27,235 nt of DNA from Gammaproteobacteria bacterium RIFCSPLOWO2_02_FULL_56_15 (lineage in GTDB: Bacteria > Pseudomonadota > Gammaproteobacteria > Eutrophobiales > Eutrophobiaceae), in contig MGYR01000009.1 of NCBI GenBank assembly GCA_001801825.1, forward strand, positions 8,899 through 36,133. The letters are read 5' to 3'. The translations under genes were made by a program, and so were the position numbers. How positions within the stretch are numbered: position 1 is the stretch's first letter; every line of letters starts with the position of its first letter. A model generated the notes under the pieces. That model was not told the origin of the DNA. It ran no database searches and saw only the letters and a list, made by a program, of their open reading frames with translations. Shown here piece by piece: positions 23,890 to 27,235 of this stretch.

Positions 23890-25905
23890 ATGGCTAATTG
23901 TTGGGCCATCCCGCAATTCTGGCTGGACAAAAGCCGGTCGGCGCTAATCTCAATCCTGCTTGCGCTTGCAGTCGTCAAACCCGTCCATGCGGATCCCCTG
24001 GATGAACAGCGAGAACTGTTCAGGCAGGCGAACCAGGCATTGGCTGCCGGTCAACTACAGAAATTCAAATCACTATCCGCACAGTTGTCGGATTATGCCC
24101 TGTATCCCTATCTTGTATATGAGGAGCTTCGGAGGAGACTCTGGAAAGCGGATAGCGCCGAGCTAAGGGCCTTCCTGGCGGCCTACCCGGACCTGCCGAT
24201 CAGCGGGGATCTGCGCCGGAACCGGCTGAAATTTCTGGCGCAGGGAAAGAAATGGCAGGAATTTCTGGATTTTTATACCGTGCAGCAGGACAAAACTTTA
24301 CAGTGTTACTTCCTGCAGGCTCGCATGCACCTGAATCGCCAGGAACTGTTGCTGGAGGATATTCGCAGCCTGTGGCTGGCAGGTGAATCGCTGCCACAGG
24401 AATGCGACCCGGTCTTCGATATGTTCTACCAGAGCGATTACATGACCGATGATCTACTCTGGCAACGTATCCGTCTGGCCATGGGAAACAATAACCCTGC
24501 TCTGGCTGGCTACCTCTCCCGGCGCTTGTCAGATACTGAAAGAAAATGGGGCATACGCTGGGTGGATACGCATAATAATCCCGCCCGCTGGACCGGAGCT
24601 GCTGCATTTGAGGATACACCACAGGCCAGGGAGATCCTGGTCCATGGAATCACCCGGCTCGCACGTCAGGATGTTTCCCGTGCTCTCGCTAACTGGGAAT
24701 CCCTGCGGAACAAATATACCTTCAGCGAGGCAGACAAGGGGCGTGCCCTACGTGAGCTTGCCATTTGGTCCGCACGCAAGAATCATGAAATGGCCACGGA
24801 ATTGCTGGATACGATTGAAACCTCCAGTGTGGACGACACCATTTTGCACTGGCGCCTGGTGACCGCCCTGGCGAACAGGGACTGGCATAGCCTCTTGCGC
24901 TGGACCAGTGGAACGCCACCAGAATCCGTCACCTGGCAACGCTGGTACTACTGGCAGGGCCGGGCGCTTGAAGAGACCGGTCGTACAGAGGAAGCTCGAG
25001 TTTTTTTTCAAAAGATCCAGGATGAGCGGGACTATTACGGCTTTCTGGCAAGAGACCATCTGGCCATTCCCTACGAGATGAATCACAGGGAGTTGCAGGA
25101 GCAGCCGGAGGCCTGGCAGGAGGTCGCCACCTTCCCTGCCGTCATTCGAGCCCGCGAACTGTATCATCATGGAATGCTCTATGCCGCCAGGAGGGAATGG
25201 CAGATGATGTTTGATGCGCTGTCCAATTACCAATTGCAGATTGCCGCGGTCTTTGCGGCGGAGTGGGGCTGGCATGATCGTGCGATCCTGACTTTGGGTC
25301 GGGCGATGGCCTATGATGACCTGGTCTTGAGATTCCCGGTGGTGTTCGAACAGTTACTCAGAAAGTATGCCGATCAGAGGCAACTGGATCTGGCCTGGAT
25401 GTATGCCCTGGTTCGAGCCGAGAGTGCATTTATGGTGGACGCCCGGTCCGTCTCCGGGGCGCTTGGACTGATGCAGTTGATGCCGGCCACCGGTAAACAA
25501 ACCGCAGACCGGATTGGTTTCCGGAGCTTTGAAAATGTCTACCTCCTGGAAGCGGACAAGAATGTCACCATCGGCAGCGCCTATCTCAAGCAGATGACCG
25601 AGCAGTTCGATGGTAATCTGGTATTGGCCACGGCAGCCTATAATGCCGGTCCCAATGCCGTGCTTTCCTGGTTGCCGAAAGAGGTATGTATCATGCCGGA
25701 GATCTGGATAGAGCAGATCCCTTACGAAGAGACCCGCAAGTATGTCAGCAGGATCCTCTATTTCGCCAGTATTTATGACTGGAGGTTGCAACAGAAGGTG
25801 ATACCGGTGAAAGATCGTATGAACATGATCCCCTTGAGGAAAAATCTGCATGCCGCCAATGCCCATTGTGGTTCCAAGTTGGCGTCCGTGGTTTTGAATC
25901 AGTGA
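23890..25905 (+). CDS. slt: Soluble lytic murein transglycosylase (Slt70-type)
   Basis: The protein has 671 residues. A signal peptide of ~34 residues (SALISILLALAVVKPVHA) directs it to the periplasm. The long alpha-superhelical U and linker domains follow, with many helix pairs such as ARQDVSRALANWESLRNKY and YYWQGRALEETGRTEEARVFF. The C-terminal lysozyme-like domain has the catalytic Glu 511 in VRAESAFMVDARSVSGALG, then GLMQLMPATG and ATAAYNAGP. It cleaves peptidoglycan glycan strands and forms 1,6-anhydromuropeptides. ATG 23890 is chosen because it gives a normal signal peptide; the frame is open upstream to 23821 with no good ribosome site, so the start is uncertain. It overlaps the next gene by one base (TGATG). 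Confidence 0.93.
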   Translation: MANCWAIPQFWLDKSRSALISILLALAVVKPVHADPLDEQRELFRQANQALAAGQLQKFKSLSAQLSDYALYPYLVYEELRRRLWKADSAELRAFLAAYPDLPISGDLRRNRLKFLAQGKKWQEFLDFYTVQQDKTLQCYFLQARMHLNRQELLLEDIRSLWLAGESLPQECDPVFDMFYQSDYMTDDLLWQRIRLAMGNNNPALAGYLSRRLSDTERKWGIRWVDTHNNPARWTGAAAFEDTPQAREILVHGITRLARQDVSRALANWESLRNKYTFSEADKGRALRELAIWSARKNHEMATELLDTIETSSVDDTILHWRLVTALANRDWHSLLRWTSGTPPESVTWQRWYYWQGRALEETGRTEEARVFFQKIQDERDYYGFLARDHLAIPYEMNHRELQEQPEAWQEVATFPAVIRARELYHHGMLYAARREWQMMFDALSNYQLQIAAVFAAEWGWHDRAILTLGRAMAYDDLVLRFPVVFEQLLRKYADQRQLDLAWMYALVRAESAFMVDARSVSGALGLMQLMPATGKQTADRIGFRSFENVYLLEADKNVTIGSAYLKQMTEQFDGNLVLATAAYNAGPNAVLSWLPKEVCIMPEIWIEQIPYEETRKYVSRILYFASIYDWRLQQKVIPVKDRMNMIPLRKNLHAANAHCGSKLASVVLNQ

Positions 25906-26813
25906 TGACCGGCCGGATTACCATACTGGGAGGGAGCGGTTTTGTCGGTCGCCGTATTGCAAATCGCCTGGTTAGCGCCGGTTACAGTCTCAGGATCCCG
26001 ACCCGTGATGTGGATAACCTGCATCCGGATATTCGAGTCCTTCCTGATACGGAATTGTTGCAGGCAGATATACATGATCCTGAGGCACTGTTAAATGTGA
26101 TTGCAGGCAGCCGGGCCGTGATCAATCTGGTCGGGATCCTCAATGAAAAAGGACGCGACGGCAGCGGTTTCCGCCATGCGCATGTGGATCTTCCACGCAA
26201 GCTACTACAGGCCTGCCAGGCGCTTGGAATCAGAAGGATCCTGCATATGAGCGCACTGAATGCCGACCCTGTGAAGGGACCCAGCCATTATCTAAAGAGC
26301 AAGGGAGAGGCAGAAGACCTGTTGCATGCGGGGGAAGGCATCTCGGTAACCAGTTTCAGACCGTCGGTAATCTTCGGCCCCGGCGATGATTTTTTCAATC
26401 GTTTTGCCGGCCTGCTCCGGATCACGCCTGGCCTGTTTCCCCTGGCCTGCGCCGATGCCCGTTTTGCACCGGTCTATGTAGGTGATGTAGCTGAGGCATT
26501 CGTCCGTTCCCTGAATGACTCAGCATATTTTGGCAAGCGATTTGACCTCTGCGGTCCCCGAGAGTACAGCCTTGCTGAGCTTGTCCGCTATACAGCGCGA
26601 TGCTGTGGCCTGCAGCGCATTATTCTGCCACTACCGGATGCGGTTTCGAGGATCCAGGCGGCAGTTTTTGATTTTATCCCCGGCAAACCATTCTCAACGG
26701 ACAACTATCTTTCAACCAAGATCGACAGCATCTGCAAATGCAATGACCTGCGGACACTGGGTATTCTACCTACAGCCCTGGAAGGGGTGGTGCCGAACTA
26801 CCTGCGTATCTGA
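25905..26813 (+). CDS. Complex I NDUFA9-like NAD(P)-binding protein
   Basis: The 302-residue product is an atypical short-chain dehydrogenase. It has the N-terminal ILGGSGFVGRRIANRL nucleotide-binding loop, an acidic ADIHDPEAL, INLVGIL, and then the modified active site: HMSALNAD followed by SHYLKSKGEAE, where Tyr-X3-Lys is present. The RPSVIFGPGDDFFNRF and PVYVGDVAEAF segments are characteristic of the complex I NDUFA9 subunit family, which binds NADPH tightly; in bacteria the role is not established. It starts at ATG 25905 within the slt stop (TGATG), so the two are translationally coupled, and is followed by cca. In the other direction nothing ties it to the complex I genes. Confidence 0.88.
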   Translation: MTGRITILGGSGFVGRRIANRLVSAGYSLRIPTRDVDNLHPDIRVLPDTELLQADIHDPEALLNVIAGSRAVINLVGILNEKGRDGSGFRHAHVDLPRKLLQACQALGIRRILHMSALNADPVKGPSHYLKSKGEAEDLLHAGEGISVTSFRPSVIFGPGDDFFNRFAGLLRITPGLFPLACADARFAPVYVGDVAEAFVRSLNDSAYFGKRFDLCGPREYSLAELVRYTARCCGLQRIILPLPDAVSRIQAAVFDFIPGKPFSTDNYLSTKIDSICKCNDLRTLGILPTALEGVVPNYLRI

Positions 26814-26909
26814 TCTTCGGTAACCGCGGCAGGCCGCACGGTAAACCGGCAGGAAGCGCCAATCGCTGACATGTCTGAATACATCGCTTATCCCTCAACA
26901 ACCATTCCG

Positions 26910-26945
26910 GAGTCACACCTGAGTCACAGGTCCATTTGTTATACA
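26910..26945 (+). promoter_or_regulatory. Direct repeats and -10 box upstream of cca
   Basis: GAGTCACA occurs at 26910-26917 and 26921-26928, 11 bases apart, one helical turn. A TATACA box (26940-26945) follows, with no recognisable -35 at the right distance. The second repeat also forms ACCTG-N5-CAGGT (26918-26932). The layout would fit an activator-dependent promoter for cca. Confidence 0.3.
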
Positions 26946-26977
26946 CTGGAGCCATGGGAAAGATCGTGGATGCTGGC

Positions 26978-27235
26978 ATGAAAATCTACCGGGTGGGCGG
27001 ATCCGTACGTGATGAGTTACTTGGACTGCCGATAAAGGACCGGGACTGGGTGGTGGTCGGGGGATCCGTCGAGGTGATGCAAGCTCAGGGGTATAAGCCC
27101 GTCGGGCGTGATTTCCCGGTTTTTCTGCACCCTGCAAGTCACGAGGAGTATGCCCTGGCCCGTACGGAGCGCAAGACGGGTAAGGGCTATCTTGGCTTCG
27201 GTTTTCATACCGCACCGGATGTCACCCTGGAACAG
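26978..27235 (+). CDS. cca: CCA-adding tRNA nucleotidyltransferase (3' end outside window)
   Basis: The frame is open to the right edge, so only the first 86 residues are visible. They match the start of the class II CCA-adding enzyme of gammaproteobacteria: MKIYRVGGSVRDELLG, KDRDWVVVGG with the catalytic aspartates D21 and D23, GYKPVGRDFPVFLHP, EYALARTERKTG and GYLGF. The enzyme adds or repairs the CCA 3' end of tRNA. ATG 26978 is chosen because E. coli Cca starts exactly here (MKIY); an in-frame ATG at 26954 would add eight residues with no good ribosome site. The HD phosphatase domain typical of the longer form would lie beyond the window. Confidence 0.93.
   Translation, partial: MKIYRVGGSVRDELLGLPIKDRDWVVVGGSVEVMQAQGYKPVGRDFPVFLHPASHEEYALARTERKTGKGYLGFGFHTAPDVTLEQ

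Noticed and set aside
1..27235. CRISPR arrays, tRNA genes and insertion sequences
   Set aside because: No regularly spaced repeats, cloverleaf-like sequences, transposase motifs or terminal inverted repeats with target duplications were seen.

Overview
The window looks like chromosomal DNA of a gammaproteobacterium, probably one of the environmental lineages that carry the exosortase (PEP-CTERM/XrtA) exopolysaccharide regulators PrsK and PrsR. The support is the gene content (slt, a complex I NDUFA9-like reductase and cca in a row; YajD; ferrochelatase; MgtE; PrsK/PrsR). No 16S gene or other taxonomic marker is present, so the assignment is inference. No tRNA, rRNA, CRISPR array, transposase or integrase was seen.

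Region 1 (1-10449, GC-rich): a dense cluster of modification enzymes. It holds five radical SAM proteins (three with a B12-binding-type N-terminus, two with SPASM-type C-termini), an HPr-kinase-like P-loop kinase, two class I methyltransferases (one with an N-terminal zinc ribbon) and a GT4 glycosyltransferase. From 3687 to 10449 all genes run on the + strand with short gaps or overlaps (8 bases, 4 bases, 1 base), so they are probably one operon. No precursor peptide, RRE/PqqD protein or transporter is visible, and the cluster continues off the left edge. It is probably a natural-product, peptide or glycan tailoring pathway of unknown product.

Region 2 (10450-15997, clearly AT-richer): an intergenic stretch with a near-consensus sigma-54 promoter leads into an exosortase-type undecaprenyl-phosphate sugar transferase. 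A long-stem terminator follows, then prsK (membrane histidine kinase) and prsR (sigma-54-dependent response regulator). PrsR very likely works with RpoN, and the sigma-54 site before the sugar transferase is an obvious candidate target.

Region 3 (15998-19089): a periplasmic PQQ dehydrogenase fused to a C-terminal cytochrome c, with the Asp-Tyr-Asp motif typical of lanthanide-using enzymes, then a secreted DUF4159 protein.

Region 4 (19170-27235): mostly housekeeping genes. These are mgtE (- strand, with a long leader), yajD (HNH), a DyP-type peroxidase, hemH, a single-domain bacterial CULT (cereblon-like, thalidomide-binding-type) protein on the - strand, slt, an NDUFA9-like NAD(P)-binding protein, and the start of cca cut by the right edge.
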